This document shows positions 26,092-35,300 of a stretch of DNA of 45,290 bases, in pieces. The position numbers were made by a program, and so were the translations under genes. Within the stretch, counting starts at the first letter, position 1. Every line of letters begins with the position of its first letter. Source of the stretch: Methanobacteriota archaeon (lineage in GTDB: Archaea > Thermoplasmatota > Thermoplasmata > Methanomassiliicoccales > Methanomethylophilaceae); the NCBI GenBank assembly GCA_023402275.1, contig JAEXCH010000012.1, positions 1 to 45,290 of the forward strand. Direction: 5' to 3'. Under the pieces are notes generated by a model. The model was given only the letters and a program-made list of their open reading frames with translations. It had not been told where the DNA came from and ran no database searches.

Positions 26092-26520
26092 TCAATCAAT
26101 TATCCTCACCTTCACGCCATATTCTCCATCATTTACGCAATCGATCGATAGTGTTCTCTGACCCGCGATGTAAATGGGATCTCCGATGAATTTCACAGAC
26201 GGCCTCTCAAGATGCAGTCTCTCTGTTTCTTTATCCCCTTTCAATATCATTATGCTGTAAGCATCTGATCCCTCTCCACCTATCACAGCGCTGTATCCGC
26301 TCGCTAATGATACTTCGATGACCATCGAACTTCCAGCCCCTGCGTGATATGCTTTCTTGGATGAACTTATGATCTTGTCGATCTCATCGGCAGCAGAGTT
26401 GTTCTTGATCTCCTCATCCATATCGCTCACCATCGAAAGTGATATCGGAACGAACAAGGACAATATCAGAAAGGTGATGGCCAGACGCATGGGCATACCG
26501 ACCACTCCTTTCCTGTCAAG
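26092..26520 (-). CDS. Pilin-like protein 2 with class III-type signal
   Basis: 142 residues if translation starts at TTG 26520, giving MTRKGVVGMPMRLAITFLIL: a basic R-K-G followed by a hydrophobic helix, the pattern cut by archaeal prepilin peptidase. The first gene of the operon has a matching RKGSIEGLPLQL segment, which supports this start over ATG 26496. The rest is a soluble outer domain of unknown fold. Its stop overlaps the possible TTG of the third gene. Confidence 0.6.
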   Translation of the reverse strand, partial: LDRKGVVGMPMRLAITFLILSLFVPISLSMVSDMDEEIKNNSAADEIDKIISSSKKAYHAGAGSSMVIEVSLASGYSAVIGGEGSDAYSIMILKGDKETERLHLERPSVKFIGDPIYIAGQRTLSIDCVNDGEYGVKVRIID

Positions 26521-26522
26521 TC

Positions 26523-26990
26523 TCAGGATATCACCGCCACCCTTGTGTTGTTGTTCTCCCCGTACTCAGGCATTGATACGTTCACAGTTATGAAACCGAT
26601 GTCGGACCCTCTCAGATTAACATTCAATCCGTTGAATCTGGCGTAGCCATTGTTGTCTGTGTTCAAATATGCGGTCCTTCCGTTCCTGTCAGACACACCC
26701 AATCCCGAAAGTATCACTGTTGCTCCGCTCAGAGGATCACCGTTCTGGTCGGAGACAAGGACCTCTATCGTGCCGTTGGTCGTCGTGGTCCCGTCAAGTA
26801 CAAGATCACCGGATATTACTTCCACCGATCCGATGTATTTCGGTGAATCTATGTTCCCCATCCACCCTACCAATATTGCGGTGCCCATGGTAGCGATGAT
26901 GATCATAATCATCAGTTGCAAAGGGAGACCTTCTATGCTCCCCTTTCTGTTCATTCTCTTTCTTTCTATGAGATTCTCTGTGTTTCCCAT
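26523..26990 (-). CDS. Pilin-like protein 1 with Ig-like extracellular domain
   Basis: 155 residues. Near the N-terminus MNRKGSIEGLPLQL leads into a hydrophobic helix (about 24-43), typical of archaeal class III signal peptides. The outer part (about 62-155) resembles a carboxypeptidase-regulatory or Ig-like beta fold (IEVLVSDQNGDPLSGATVIL). A TATA box (GGTTATATATCGG, minus strand, about 27013-27025) is about 27 bp before ATG 26990. It heads a three-gene operon that probably encodes minor subunits of a type IV pilus-like surface structure; no assembly ATPase is in the window. Confidence 0.65.
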   Translation of the reverse strand: MGNTENLIERKRMNRKGSIEGLPLQLMIMIIIATMGTAILVGWMGNIDSPKYIGSVEVISGDLVLDGTTTTNGTIEVLVSDQNGDPLSGATVILSGLGVSDRNGRTAYLNTDNNGYARFNGLNVNLRGSDIGFITVNVSMPEYGENNNTRVAVIS

Positions 26991-27057
26991 GAATGAATGA
27001 TCTTAGTTCTGCCGATATATAACCGAAAAATTACAGTTAGCTTACAGAACACAAAGT

Positions 27058-27603
27058 TCAGATGAGATCGAATGATATTATCGCGGATGCTATGGTTGGA
27101 TCGTTGGCAGGTATCCCAAAATGCCCCTTCAACATAAGATCGGTAGTTGTTGCAGGATAGAGGATGGTGGCATTCTTGATCCCTTCCTCATCCCCTATTA
27201 TATCGACCCTTTGTGGAAGCATGACCATCAGCATCTCTTCGGAGGTCGCTATGTTCGGGTAAACGGCAAAATCCTCGCAAAGCCAGAATATGCCTTCCTT
27301 ATCCTTGTATTCCTCCATCTTGCACATTGGAACGTCGTGACCGACCCTGTTCCCGTCCCCGTCCTCCAGGACCATTACGTGATCGACGGGGACCTGGAAT
27401 GATCCGGTGCAGAAGATGCAGACCGCGTGTTCTCTCTTCAGGGTCTCCTGTAAAGCACGGTTCACCAAAGGCATTCCCATGGATGCTGTATCAACACTGC
27501 TCTCTTCGGCTATCACTTCATCATAGAAATCGCCTTCCAGAAGGAATGCGCCATTAACAGAATTCTCTTCTTTCAGCCTGTTAAGAACAGCCTCTACGCT
27601 CAT
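27058..27603 (-). CDS. Protein of unknown function
   Basis: 181 residues, soluble and acidic, with a CxxC (CIFC) near residue 62 and a Met/Val-rich strand region (MLMVMLPQRVDIIG). I do not recognise a family. An inverted repeat, TTATCA-N8-TGATAA, sits 7 bp before the start. It is a single gene between the pilin-like operon and the SpeD-like gene, separated from the latter by a hairpin terminator. Confidence 0.6.
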   Translation of the reverse strand: MSVEAVLNRLKEENSVNGAFLLEGDFYDEVIAEESSVDTASMGMPLVNRALQETLKREHAVCIFCTGSFQVPVDHVMVLEDGDGNRVGHDVPMCKMEEYKDKEGIFWLCEDFAVYPNIATSEEMLMVMLPQRVDIIGDEEGIKNATILYPATTTDLMLKGHFGIPANDPTIASAIISFDLI

Positions 27604-27609
27604 AGACTA

Positions 27610-27629
27610 TTATCACAATACTTTGATAA
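27610..27629 (-). promoter_or_regulatory. Inverted repeat, possible operator
   Basis: TTATCA, eight bases, TGATAA, placed just ahead of the start at 27603 where a repressor would block transcription. The AT-rich dyad may also overlap the TATA element. Confidence 0.35.
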
Positions 27630-27654
27630 TATCGTTGTGGTAAAAGATAAGGGT

Positions 27655-27672
27655 TGCCGGTATTTGCCGGCA
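27655..27672 (-). terminator. Hairpin terminator after the SpeD-like gene
   Basis: TGCCGG-TATTTG-CCGGCA, a six-pair GC-rich stem 8 bp beyond the stop at 27680 on the minus strand. The following bases lack a long T run, so it may act mainly as an RNA 3'-end hairpin. Confidence 0.45.
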
Positions 27673-27679
27673 TTTAGGT

Positions 27680-28105
27680 TTAAACGTCCCTGAAACAGAC
27701 CGCATACTCCATCTTCTTGGCACCGAAGTACTCTTTGACGTATTCTGCGGTCTTCGCGGGCGGGAACTCCTTGCATGAGAAGACATCTATGAAAGCTCTG
27801 TCGGTATCCTCTGCGAAGTGTCCCGAGATCTGTGATGTCTCGATAAGCTGAACAAGTGAATATCCCTGTACCTTCGGTTCATCTCCGAAGAAGACGGTCA
27901 TGGGCTCGCCGTATCTTTTCATATTGATGTAATTGGCAAGATCTATAGCGAACTGTGTTATGTGTTCTTTGGACGAGATCTTATCGTGGTCGCATTCCCC
28001 GATATCTATCGATACTGCTAGACCCCAGTGTTTCTCGTCGTTGTATTTCTTCATTATCGCCTCATCTGACATGAGGTCGCCTGCGTAAGGACTCATTGTG
28101 TACAT
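27680..28105 (-). CDS. AdoMet decarboxylase-like (SpeD family) pyruvoyl proenzyme homologue
   Basis: 141 residues. It aligns with prokaryotic SpeD through HWGLAVSIDIGECD, IETSQISGHFAED and AFIDVFSC. The key residues keep their spacing: self-cleavage Ser 91, His 96 (+5) and Cys 111 (+15), as S63/H68/C83 in characterised SpeD. The motif around the cleavage Ser is TSQ, not the usual ESH, and the N-terminus is longer. Known SpeD makes decarboxylated AdoMet for spermidine; diverged homologues can act on other amino acids, so the substrate is open. ATG 28105 is chosen for its GGGTGAG ribosome site; GTG 28153 is less likely. Confidence 0.72.
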   Translation of the reverse strand: MYTMSPYAGDLMSDEAIMKKYNDEKHWGLAVSIDIGECDHDKISSKEHITQFAIDLANYINMKRYGEPMTVFFGDEPKVQGYSLVQLIETSQISGHFAEDTDRAFIDVFSCKEFPPAKTAEYVKEYFGAKKMEYAVCFRDV

Positions 28106-28403
28106 TGGATTCTCACCCCAGGATATTCCTTTATTGGGCCACTTCACTTTCACTATTTGAATTGTTTCCTTTTAATGATATATCAATATCCGACACGGGA
28201 CATTTTAAAGTAAAAATGTCGAAATAGGATTATTCCAAGGATGGTTTTCGACAATGAGCAGTAAGAAAATTATCTCTTATAGATATAAAGACCAAAGACA
28301 TGATCGCAAAGGATGTTATCCTGACGGACGATGGGACATATAATATCAATACAGTTAATAGTAAATATTCTGCAAACGATCGTTATTTCATAATCGTGAT
28401 GAT

Positions 28404-29543
28404 ATGATGGAAAGGTCTACAAAAATTCTGGCCATGGTCTCGGTGGCAATAGTGTTGATCGCTTCAGTGACCATTGTATATACTGTAACGAAACCATATG
28501 ATCATAGCAGCGATATAATACACACTCCTTCTTTGGGCAATATGAACAGGGATGTCATGATACTCTCTGATTCAATGGATCAGGATTATGCTGTAGAACT
28601 CCTTTTTCGATGTACGGCCGACATATCCATTGCAAAAGATCTAACATCGGTTGATAGGAACAGCATATTATTCATAGATGAGGATTGGGCACTGAACCGC
28701 AATGATCAGAAATTGTCAGATACTCTAAGATCAGCGTTGTCCGCAGAAATGCCGGTGGTATATCTGGGGGATCGGTCTGTGTTGGAAGATGATAACACTG
28801 GGCTGAAAAGGACCGCTTTCGCGGAAGGCGCTTCCGCATACGGGATCCATCATAATTCGGATAGGGACATAACCTTCTGTTATAGTGTGACATCCGATGA
28901 CCGGAAACATGTATTTGAGAGGGCCTATGCGTGGGGAGATGCCATCATAAGCGGAGATATGAACAGATTCATAAGAGGGTCATCAATTCCTGAACTGTCA
29001 TTCTCCATCAAGATGATATCCACATTTGAGGTAGAATGTGATGAATTCGGTTGGATGCGGGGCATGAACACGTACTCCCTTGCATATGAGAACAACTACG
29101 GCCTCAACTATCTGACGCATTACAGACTGCAATCCATGCCAGGTATCGGGTGTAAGACCACAGACATGACAATTGAATCATACACGGTCGGTGATGGCCA
29201 TGAGTTGATATACTATGATCCGACCTCGACGCATGGTCACGATGAGATGTTGATAAAACCGTTCGTATTCTATGATGTAGAATGGTCATACTTTACTAAA
29301 GGAATGATAATACATGATGGATCCGGTTTCATGAATGATAAGTTCAAGACCTGGCATGAGATCGATACCGATATGAGATACAATGTTCCGTTGGTCATTG
29401 AGCCATGCAAGGTATCAACTGTGGATGTTGAGGGAACATATGCTGACTCAGACACCTTCAGCGTCGATTTCTTGAAGGAAGTATCATGGTTGACCAAGGA
29501 ACGTAAACAATACGAGATCAAATGCAACGTGAACATGGGATGA
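28404..29543 (+). CDS. Membrane-anchored extracellular protein of unknown function
   Basis: 379 residues with one N-terminal membrane helix (about 7-29, ILAMVSVAIVLIASVTIVY) and a long outer domain. It has several Cys (for example FRCTADI, VECDEF, IGCKTT, IEPCKV), and repeated Tyr/Asp patches. No family is recognised. The 250-300 bp upstream (to 28154) is AT-rich and holds the promoter; I see no other gene there. Convergent with the MarR gene with no gap. Confidence 0.62.
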   Translation: MMERSTKILAMVSVAIVLIASVTIVYTVTKPYDHSSDIIHTPSLGNMNRDVMILSDSMDQDYAVELLFRCTADISIAKDLTSVDRNSILFIDEDWALNRNDQKLSDTLRSALSAEMPVVYLGDRSVLEDDNTGLKRTAFAEGASAYGIHHNSDRDITFCYSVTSDDRKHVFERAYAWGDAIISGDMNRFIRGSSIPELSFSIKMISTFEVECDEFGWMRGMNTYSLAYENNYGLNYLTHYRLQSMPGIGCKTTDMTIESYTVGDGHELIYYDPTSTHGHDEMLIKPFVFYDVEWSYFTKGMIIHDGSGFMNDKFKTWHEIDTDMRYNVPLVIEPCKVSTVDVEGTYADSDTFSVDFLKEVSWLTKERKQYEIKCNVNMG

Positions 29544-30185
29544 TCATTCTTTATCTTCTTCCTCTTCCTCTTCAGGATCCAACGCACGCCAGGACACGGT
29601 ATCGTAGTCGTTGTCCAACGGAATGAGATGGAGGTGGGTGTAGAAGGGATCGTCATGCTTTGAATTGATGTATCCTTCCATGTTCGGATCGGCGTTCCTT
29701 AACACTTTGATGAGTGTGTTGCGCATCCTGAGCATCTCATCCCTTGGGATGCCTTCGAAGTAATGATTCATCGTCTCCCTGATGTTCTCCATGACCTGTG
29801 TTGCGAGTCTCTCCCCTTCCTCGGTCAGGTATATGTTGTACTTCTTGCTGTTCTCGAAGGCTCTGTCATCATAGACCAGATCCTTATCCCTAAGGACCTT
29901 GATGACCCTGTTGGTATTGGCAGGGTCCAGATCCAAGAACTTTGAAAGGCTCATCAGGGTCAGACCGTTCTGAAGTTTCAATGCTATGAGATAGATTGAA
30001 TGTGCGCTTGTTAGTCCGTACGGGCTTACTTCTGCGGTCATGTCCTTCTTCATTGTGTAGCTCATCCTATCAAAGAAGATAGGAAGGAACGAATCCCAAT
30101 ATAGGTCCTCAGTTTGTTTGCTCATACTCTTCTTCCTGTCTATTGTAATACCCTCACCTTTTATATTTTTGCGATGCTCGGACAT
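29544..30185 (-). CDS. MarR-family transcriptional regulator
   Basis: 213 residues. A winged helix-turn-helix of MarR type spans about residues 55-135: the recognition region LMSLSKFLDLDPANTNRVIKVLRDKDLV and the wing with NIYLTEEGERLA. N- and C-terminal helices would form the dimer. Unusual is a long C-terminal extension ending in a run of Glu/Asp (PEEEEEEDKE). The target is unknown; it starts about 130 bp from the divergent DUF362 gene, a possible regulon. Confidence 0.88.
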   Translation of the reverse strand: MSEHRKNIKGEGITIDRKKSMSKQTEDLYWDSFLPIFFDRMSYTMKKDMTAEVSPYGLTSAHSIYLIALKLQNGLTLMSLSKFLDLDPANTNRVIKVLRDKDLVYDDRAFENSKKYNIYLTEEGERLATQVMENIRETMNHYFEGIPRDEMLRMRNTLIKVLRNADPNMEGYINSKHDDPFYTHLHLIPLDNDYDTVSWRALDPEEEEEEDKE

Positions 30186-30318
30186 TGAAATCGATCACAC
30201 CGCTTAACAATTCTTCGTAATAATAACAAGTTTCTAAAAAAGTCCTCATACATTATTCAGGATGCAGGTACCTAAGATATTCTATTTATACGGAAAAAGG
30301 GGTCATCATCCGATTCAG

Positions 30319-31431
30319 ATGACGGCGTCCAAAGTATACTTCACGAACATGCACACCGAGTTGGAGGACAGCCTGTTGAATAAGTTCGACAGACTGATAG
30401 ATGAGGCAGGCATAGACTCCATGGATCTGGAGAGGAAGTTCGTTGCAATAAAGACACACTTCGGAGAGATGGGGAATCTTGCGTTCCTCAGACCTAATTA
30501 TTCAAAGGTCATCTCGGACAAGGTAAGGAATGGCGGAGGAATACCATTCCTTACTGACTGCAGTACGTTATATGCAGGAAAGAGGAAGAACGCGGTCGAA
30601 CACCTCGACACTGCCAACATCAACGGATTCAACACAATAACAACAGGATGCCAGATCATAATGGGGGACGGCCTCAAAGGTGATAATGATGTGGAGATAC
30701 CTGTAAAAGGCGAATATGTAAGCACGGCAAAGATCGGAAGGGAGATAGTCGATTCCGACATCCTGATATCACTGAACCATTTCAAATGCCATGAACTCAC
30801 AGGATTCGGAGGGGCGATAAAGAACATAGGGATGGGCTGTGCATCCAGAAGGGGAAAGATGGAACTCCACAGTTCAGGAAAACCATCCGTCACAAAGGAA
30901 AAGTGCAGAGGCTGCATGAAATGTCTTGAGGTGTGTGCACATTCGGCAATATCCGTAACGGATAAGAAAGCGGTCATCGACCATAACAGATGTGTGGGAT
31001 GCGGAAGATGCATATCCGTCTGTCCATTCGATGCCATAGTTGCAAGCATGGATGAGGCATCGGACATCATTAACTACAAGATCGTTGAGTACACAGTGGC
31101 GACACTTGAAAACAAACCCAATTTCCACATCTCGATAATAGCGGATGTCTCACCATATTGTGATTGTCACAAGGAGAATGACCTTCCGATAATACCCAAC
31201 GTAGGTATGTTGGCATCATTCGACCCTGTTGCGTTGGACAAGGCATGTGTGGACCTTGCACAGAAACAGCCAATGATATCCGGAAGTAGGTTGTTCATCA
31301 ACTCAAATGGAATAAAACCGGATGATATCTTCAAATGCACGCACCCGGATACTAGGTGGCAGGCTACGTTCGAACATGCCGAGAAGATGGGATTGGGTTC
31401 TTCGGAATACGAACTGATGGAAGTGAAGTGA
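30319..31431 (+). CDS. DUF362 protein with two 4Fe-4S clusters
   Basis: About 370 residues. A DUF362 domain (VAIKTHFGEMGN, then LISLNHFKCHELTGFGGAIKNIGMGCASR) encloses a ferredoxin insert with two motifs, CRGCMKCLEVC and CVGCGRCISVCPF. Such proteins are common in anaerobes and presumed redox carriers or enzymes. An in-frame ATG at 30262 exists, but the TATA-like CTATTTATAC (about 30279-30288) lies downstream of it and about 30 bp before ATG 30319, giving the usual N-terminus MTASKVYFTNM. It leads an operon with the PEBP-like and MFS genes (gaps 12 and 4 bp). Confidence 0.85.
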   Translation: MTASKVYFTNMHTELEDSLLNKFDRLIDEAGIDSMDLERKFVAIKTHFGEMGNLAFLRPNYSKVISDKVRNGGGIPFLTDCSTLYAGKRKNAVEHLDTANINGFNTITTGCQIIMGDGLKGDNDVEIPVKGEYVSTAKIGREIVDSDILISLNHFKCHELTGFGGAIKNIGMGCASRRGKMELHSSGKPSVTKEKCRGCMKCLEVCAHSAISVTDKKAVIDHNRCVGCGRCISVCPFDAIVASMDEASDIINYKIVEYTVATLENKPNFHISIIADVSPYCDCHKENDLPIIPNVGMLASFDPVALDKACVDLAQKQPMISGSRLFINSNGIKPDDIFKCTHPDTRWQATFEHAEKMGLGSSEYELMEVK

Positions 31432-31443
31432 AAGAGGTATACG

Positions 31444-31944
31444 ATGAGAGTGGTCAGCAAGGGAATAGTGGACGGAAGGATACTGGACAAATACGGTTCC
31501 AAAGGGGACCATTTCTCCCCCGGAGGCATGCCCTCTTTCTCGCTGCCTTTCGAGATAATCGATCCTCCGAAGGGAACAGTATCCTTCGCAGTGATCCTCG
31601 ATGATTATGACGCAGTACCCGTAAGCGGGTTCACATGGATACATTGGCTCGTAACAGACCTGAATAGGGTCTCGCTAGAGGAGAATGAGAGTGTTACTTC
31701 CAAGGACATCATTCAGGGCATGAACAGTTGGCACAGTTGTGCCTCAGACCTATCAAAAGAAGAGGCAACAGGATATGGGGGTCCGTCACCCCCGAATGGT
31801 GAACACATCTATACTCTGAAGGTGTTCGCCCTGGATTTGGAAACGGGCCTTAAGAACGGTTTCATGTTGAATGAGTTGATGAAGGCCATGGATGGCCACA
31901 TAATCGATCATGCTCAGATAACGGGAGCTTATTCCCCGAGGTGA
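31444..31944 (+). CDS. YbhB/YbcL-type PEBP-like protein
   Basis: 166 residues of the prokaryotic phosphatidylethanolamine-binding/Raf-inhibitor-like family. Marks are FSPGGMPSFSLPFE near the start, ILDDYDAVPVSGFTWIHWLV with the Asp and His of the anion pocket, and GGPSPPNGEHIYTLKVFALD. The biochemical role of archaeal members is unclear. It lies between the DUF362 and MFS genes in one operon. Confidence 0.88.
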   Translation: MRVVSKGIVDGRILDKYGSKGDHFSPGGMPSFSLPFEIIDPPKGTVSFAVILDDYDAVPVSGFTWIHWLVTDLNRVSLEENESVTSKDIIQGMNSWHSCASDLSKEEATGYGGPSPPNGEHIYTLKVFALDLETGLKNGFMLNELMKAMDGHIIDHAQITGAYSPR

Positions 31945-31948
31945 AGTA

Positions 31949-33256
31949 TTGGCGATCACAAAGGCCGCTAAGGAATCAGTATACAGATATCGCTGGGCGA
32001 TATTCGTTATCCTGACCTCCGCATATTTCTTCGTATATTTCCATAGGATGACCGTCGGGGTCGTCGGTGAGAATATCGTCGAGGAGGTTGGAGGATCTAT
32101 AGGCATACTAAGTTCAGTCTACTTCTGGACATACACTGCCATGCAGATCCCAAGCGGTCTGCTGGCCGACCATTTGGGGCCGAGGAAGGCGACCTTCATA
32201 TTCCTGTCGATCGCCGCAGCAGGTTCATTCCTGACCTTCATGGGAACGGAGTTCTGGGTGATGGTCCTCGGAAAGATGATGATCGCCGCAGGTATGGCCG
32301 TTGTTTACATACCGTTGATGAAGATAATCTCGGTCTGGTTCGGAAAGGATGATTTCCCTCAACTCACGGGAATAGTGATAGCTGTTGGTAATGTCGGGGC
32401 GATAGCTGCATCCGCACCCCTCGAGATGCTGGCGGACATACTGGGATGGAGGGAGGTGTTCCTTGTCCTAGGTATAGTGACCATGGTGTTGGCCATACTC
32501 TGTATACTGGTGGTCAGGGACCATCCGCATAAGAAAGGATTGCCCGGGATAGAGGAGATCGAGAATGAGGAGAAGGGAACACCGATCACAGATAACACGG
32601 ATTCCAAAATGCCGATGTTGACGGGATTAAGGGTGGTAGCATCCGGAGGAAGGAAGTTCTGGACACTGGCCATAGCATATTTCCTGGTATATGGGACGAT
32701 AATGGTATTCCAAGGGACATGGGCCAAGACATATTTCAACAATGTCTATGATTTCTCGATGAGTGTTGTATGGTTCATAACCATGATCGGTGCAGGAAAG
32801 ATACTCAGTACCATTGCGATAGGGATATTGAACGGAAGAGGAATAATAAGGTCCAAACGCACGGCAATGATAATCGGAACGGGCATGTTCGCCGCTGTCT
32901 GGGGTATAATATGGATATTCGCAGGCAATATGGAGAATTACTGGTTCTGGATGGTCATATGCTCACTGTTCGGATTCTTCGGAGGTTTCATGACCTTGTC
33001 CTTCACACAGGTCAAGGAGTGGTATCCAACGGCCATATCCGGTACTGCTGTTTCCGCAATGAACGTGTTCCTTTTCCTGGGAGCATCCGTCTGCACGACA
33101 ATAACCGGAGTTATAATAGGAACCTCATATACGATAGAGAATTTCTCTTTGATATGGGTCATTATGTTCGCAATGTCCGTTGTGGCATTGATAATGGTAA
33201 TACTATCGAAGGAGAAGAAGGAAGGTGACCCCTTGGTAGGTTGCCAATTAGGGTAA
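31949..33256 (+). CDS. MFS transporter (12 helices, organophosphate/anion-type)
   Basis: 435 residues with about 12 helices and a charged central loop (about 190-225). The early segment AYFFVYFHRMTVGVVGENIVEE and DHLGPRKATF resemble the GlpT/anion:cation symporter branch of the MFS. Substrate unknown. The start is TTG 31949, four bases after AGGTGA, which itself contains the stop of the PEBP-like gene; this is a clear case of translational coupling and alternative start use. Confidence 0.83.
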   Translation: MAITKAAKESVYRYRWAIFVILTSAYFFVYFHRMTVGVVGENIVEEVGGSIGILSSVYFWTYTAMQIPSGLLADHLGPRKATFIFLSIAAAGSFLTFMGTEFWVMVLGKMMIAAGMAVVYIPLMKIISVWFGKDDFPQLTGIVIAVGNVGAIAASAPLEMLADILGWREVFLVLGIVTMVLAILCILVVRDHPHKKGLPGIEEIENEEKGTPITDNTDSKMPMLTGLRVVASGGRKFWTLAIAYFLVYGTIMVFQGTWAKTYFNNVYDFSMSVVWFITMIGAGKILSTIAIGILNGRGIIRSKRTAMIIGTGMFAAVWGIIWIFAGNMENYWFWMVICSLFGFFGGFMTLSFTQVKEWYPTAISGTAVSAMNVFLFLGASVCTTITGVIIGTSYTIENFSLIWVIMFAMSVVALIMVILSKEKKEGDPLVGCQLG

Positions 33257-33288
33257 ATTAATATAACGCAGGGGGGTTAAGGTAACCA

Positions 33289-35103
33289 ATGGAAGTTCTG
33301 GAGGATATGATCTCCAAAGCCAACGAAGGGGATGTCAATTCCTGTTTCAAACTTGGACAGGCTTACGCGATGGGAAACGGTGTTGAGGTCGATGAGAAGG
33401 AAGCCTTCGACTGGTACATGAAGGCGGCGACACTCGGCCATACCGATTCAGAGTTCATAGTGGGAAAATGTTATGCTGAGGGAATATCCGTTGACAAGGA
33501 TGTCGACGAATCCATAATGTGGTATTCCAAAGCGGCGCTCAAAGGGTACCCAGAAGCGATAGAGGAATTGATCACTATATTCGAGGAGACCGATGTTCCC
33601 AGAGATAAGAAAATCTTTGACTATCACAGTAAAAGAGCGGCAGAGGGCTGCCCCAGCTCAATGTATATGCTGGGGATGTTCTACGATCTCGGAATAGGAA
33701 CGGATCAGGACCCTCAGAAAGCATTCGAGATGTTCTCGAATTCAGCAGAGAAGGGCAATATCGACGGTGAATGCCAAAGGGCGATGTGCATTCTCAGAGG
33801 GACAGGTACGGAACGCGACCGCAAGATGGGAGCGGAGATCCTGAAGGAATGTGCCGATAAGGGATCGGAACGTGCAAAATGCGAATTGGCAAGATGTTAC
33901 GAACATGGCCTGGGCGTTCCCAGAGAACCTGAAAAAGCATTTGAGATATATTCCAAGATGGTCGATAGGGGATCGCCCATCGGTCAATACCACTTAGGAA
34001 GATGCTACATGGACGGCATAGGAGCCACGCCGGATCCCATATTCGCCCACACTTGGTACAAAGTATCTTCGCAGGCAGGATGCCTGGATGCAGAATTCGG
34101 CTTGGCAAGATGTCTTATGGGCGGGATCGGCATCGAAAAGAACAAGGAAGAAGGACTGGCGAAGTTGGAATCAGCGGCCGACAGAGGCCAGGTGGATGCA
34201 ATGATCATGCTCGGCCAATTATACGCAAAGGGAAGCCAGGTCAAGAAGGATCAAAAAAGATCGGCAGAGTGGTTCAGAAAGGCAGCTGACCTCGGAGATC
34301 CCTATGCAGAATATATCACAGGGATGAATTACCTTGAAGGCAACGGCCTCAGGAAGAATCCCTCCAAAGCGGTAAACTATTTCGAGAGATCCGCAAATCA
34401 CGGATACACCTTGGGCTGTCACATGGCAGGAAGCTCATACATGACGGGCAACGGTGTGGACAAGGACGAGACAAAAGGATTCATGCTGTGCTCAAGGTCC
34501 GCAGAAGACGGATACCTGAAATCACAATACATAGTGGCAGAGAGCTATGCAAGAGGCAAGGGGACCAAACGGGACCCCGCAAAGGCCCTGGAGATGCACA
34601 CCTATCTGGGAGAGAAAGGATACGGGAAATCCCAACTATATGTTGGAACATGCTACATGGAAGGCAAAGGCGTCAAACAGAACGATAAGAAAGCATTCGA
34701 GTGGTTCATGAAGGGTGCCGAGAACGGCAATGCCATATGCCAGTACTTTGTTGGATACTGTTTTGCGAACGGGATCGGTACGAAGGCCGACGAGGGTAAG
34801 GCATTGGTGTGGTACACACGTGCAGCGGAACAGGGCCATAAGGTATCGAAGGACCTAGTTGAGAATTACACTGGTAATAAGGTCATAATAAAAGGGGAGG
34901 CATCCCCATTCGAATCGTATATGTTCTCTGCTGAGAACGGTGATCCCGAGGCTATGTTCATACTCGCAAGATACTACGAGGACGGTATAGGCGTTGAACA
35001 GGATCCCAACGAGGCCAAGAGATGGTACAACAAGGCGGCAACGCTGGGACATTTCGGTGCCAAGAAGGCAATGCTCAGATACAGAGCGAATAGGTCAAAC
35101 TGA
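33289..35103 (+). CDS. Sel1-like repeat protein
   Basis: 604 residues made almost entirely of about 16 Sel1-like repeats of 36 residues (pattern A-x2-LG-x2-Y-x2-G-x-GV-x2-D-x2-KA-x2-W-Y-x-KAA). These fold as an alpha solenoid for protein-protein contacts. No signal peptide or membrane helix is seen, so it should be cytosolic. AAGGT precedes ATG 33289. Such long Sel1 proteins are frequent in gut archaea and may mediate interaction or signalling; partner unknown. Confidence 0.93.
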   Translation: MEVLEDMISKANEGDVNSCFKLGQAYAMGNGVEVDEKEAFDWYMKAATLGHTDSEFIVGKCYAEGISVDKDVDESIMWYSKAALKGYPEAIEELITIFEETDVPRDKKIFDYHSKRAAEGCPSSMYMLGMFYDLGIGTDQDPQKAFEMFSNSAEKGNIDGECQRAMCILRGTGTERDRKMGAEILKECADKGSERAKCELARCYEHGLGVPREPEKAFEIYSKMVDRGSPIGQYHLGRCYMDGIGATPDPIFAHTWYKVSSQAGCLDAEFGLARCLMGGIGIEKNKEEGLAKLESAADRGQVDAMIMLGQLYAKGSQVKKDQKRSAEWFRKAADLGDPYAEYITGMNYLEGNGLRKNPSKAVNYFERSANHGYTLGCHMAGSSYMTGNGVDKDETKGFMLCSRSAEDGYLKSQYIVAESYARGKGTKRDPAKALEMHTYLGEKGYGKSQLYVGTCYMEGKGVKQNDKKAFEWFMKGAENGNAICQYFVGYCFANGIGTKADEGKALVWYTRAAEQGHKVSKDLVENYTGNKVIIKGEASPFESYMFSAENGDPEAMFILARYYEDGIGVEQDPNEAKRWYNKAATLGHFGAKKAMLRYRANRSN

Positions 35104-35109
35104 CCTATC

Positions 35110-35116
35110 TTTTTTT
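35110..35116 (+). terminator. Oligo-T terminator after the Sel1-repeat gene
   Basis: Seven T in a row, 6 bp after the stop. Oligo-T tracts without a hairpin are the usual intrinsic terminator in archaea. Confidence 0.55.
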
Positions 35117-35165
35117 GATAATGATCGATAAGAGTTTTAGGGTGTGTGCTCACCCATTAAACTTT

Positions 35166-35276
35166 TTATATCTGTGTCCAGAACAGAACAGCCAGACCAA
35201 GTGTTATGAGGAACACTATCGCGGGAAAAGCGTTCATTGCCTTTGTACCTGCTGTCTTCTTTACAATATCTGCCAT
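35166..35276 (-). CDS. 36-residue single-helix membrane microprotein
   Basis: On the minus strand, ATG 35276 to TAA encodes a basic N-terminus (MADIVKKTAGTKAMNAF) and one hydrophobic helix (about 18-33, PAIVFLITLGLAVLF) ending WTQI. A TATA box (TTTATAT, 35301-35307) lies about 28 bp before the ATG, which is right for a leaderless transcript and supports a real gene. No family is recognised; the size and layout resemble small accessory subunits of membrane complexes. It is divergent from the broken corrinoid-protein gene. Confidence 0.58.
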   Translation of the reverse strand: MADIVKKTAGTKAMNAFPAIVFLITLGLAVLFWTQI

Positions 35277-35300
35277 TGTATCGGAGTAGGTCGCGCAGAG

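Noticed and set aside
33289..35103. Tandem DNA repeat or CRISPR-like array
   Set aside because: The periodicity of about 108 bp is the codon footprint of Sel1 protein repeats; units are diverged and there are no spacers.
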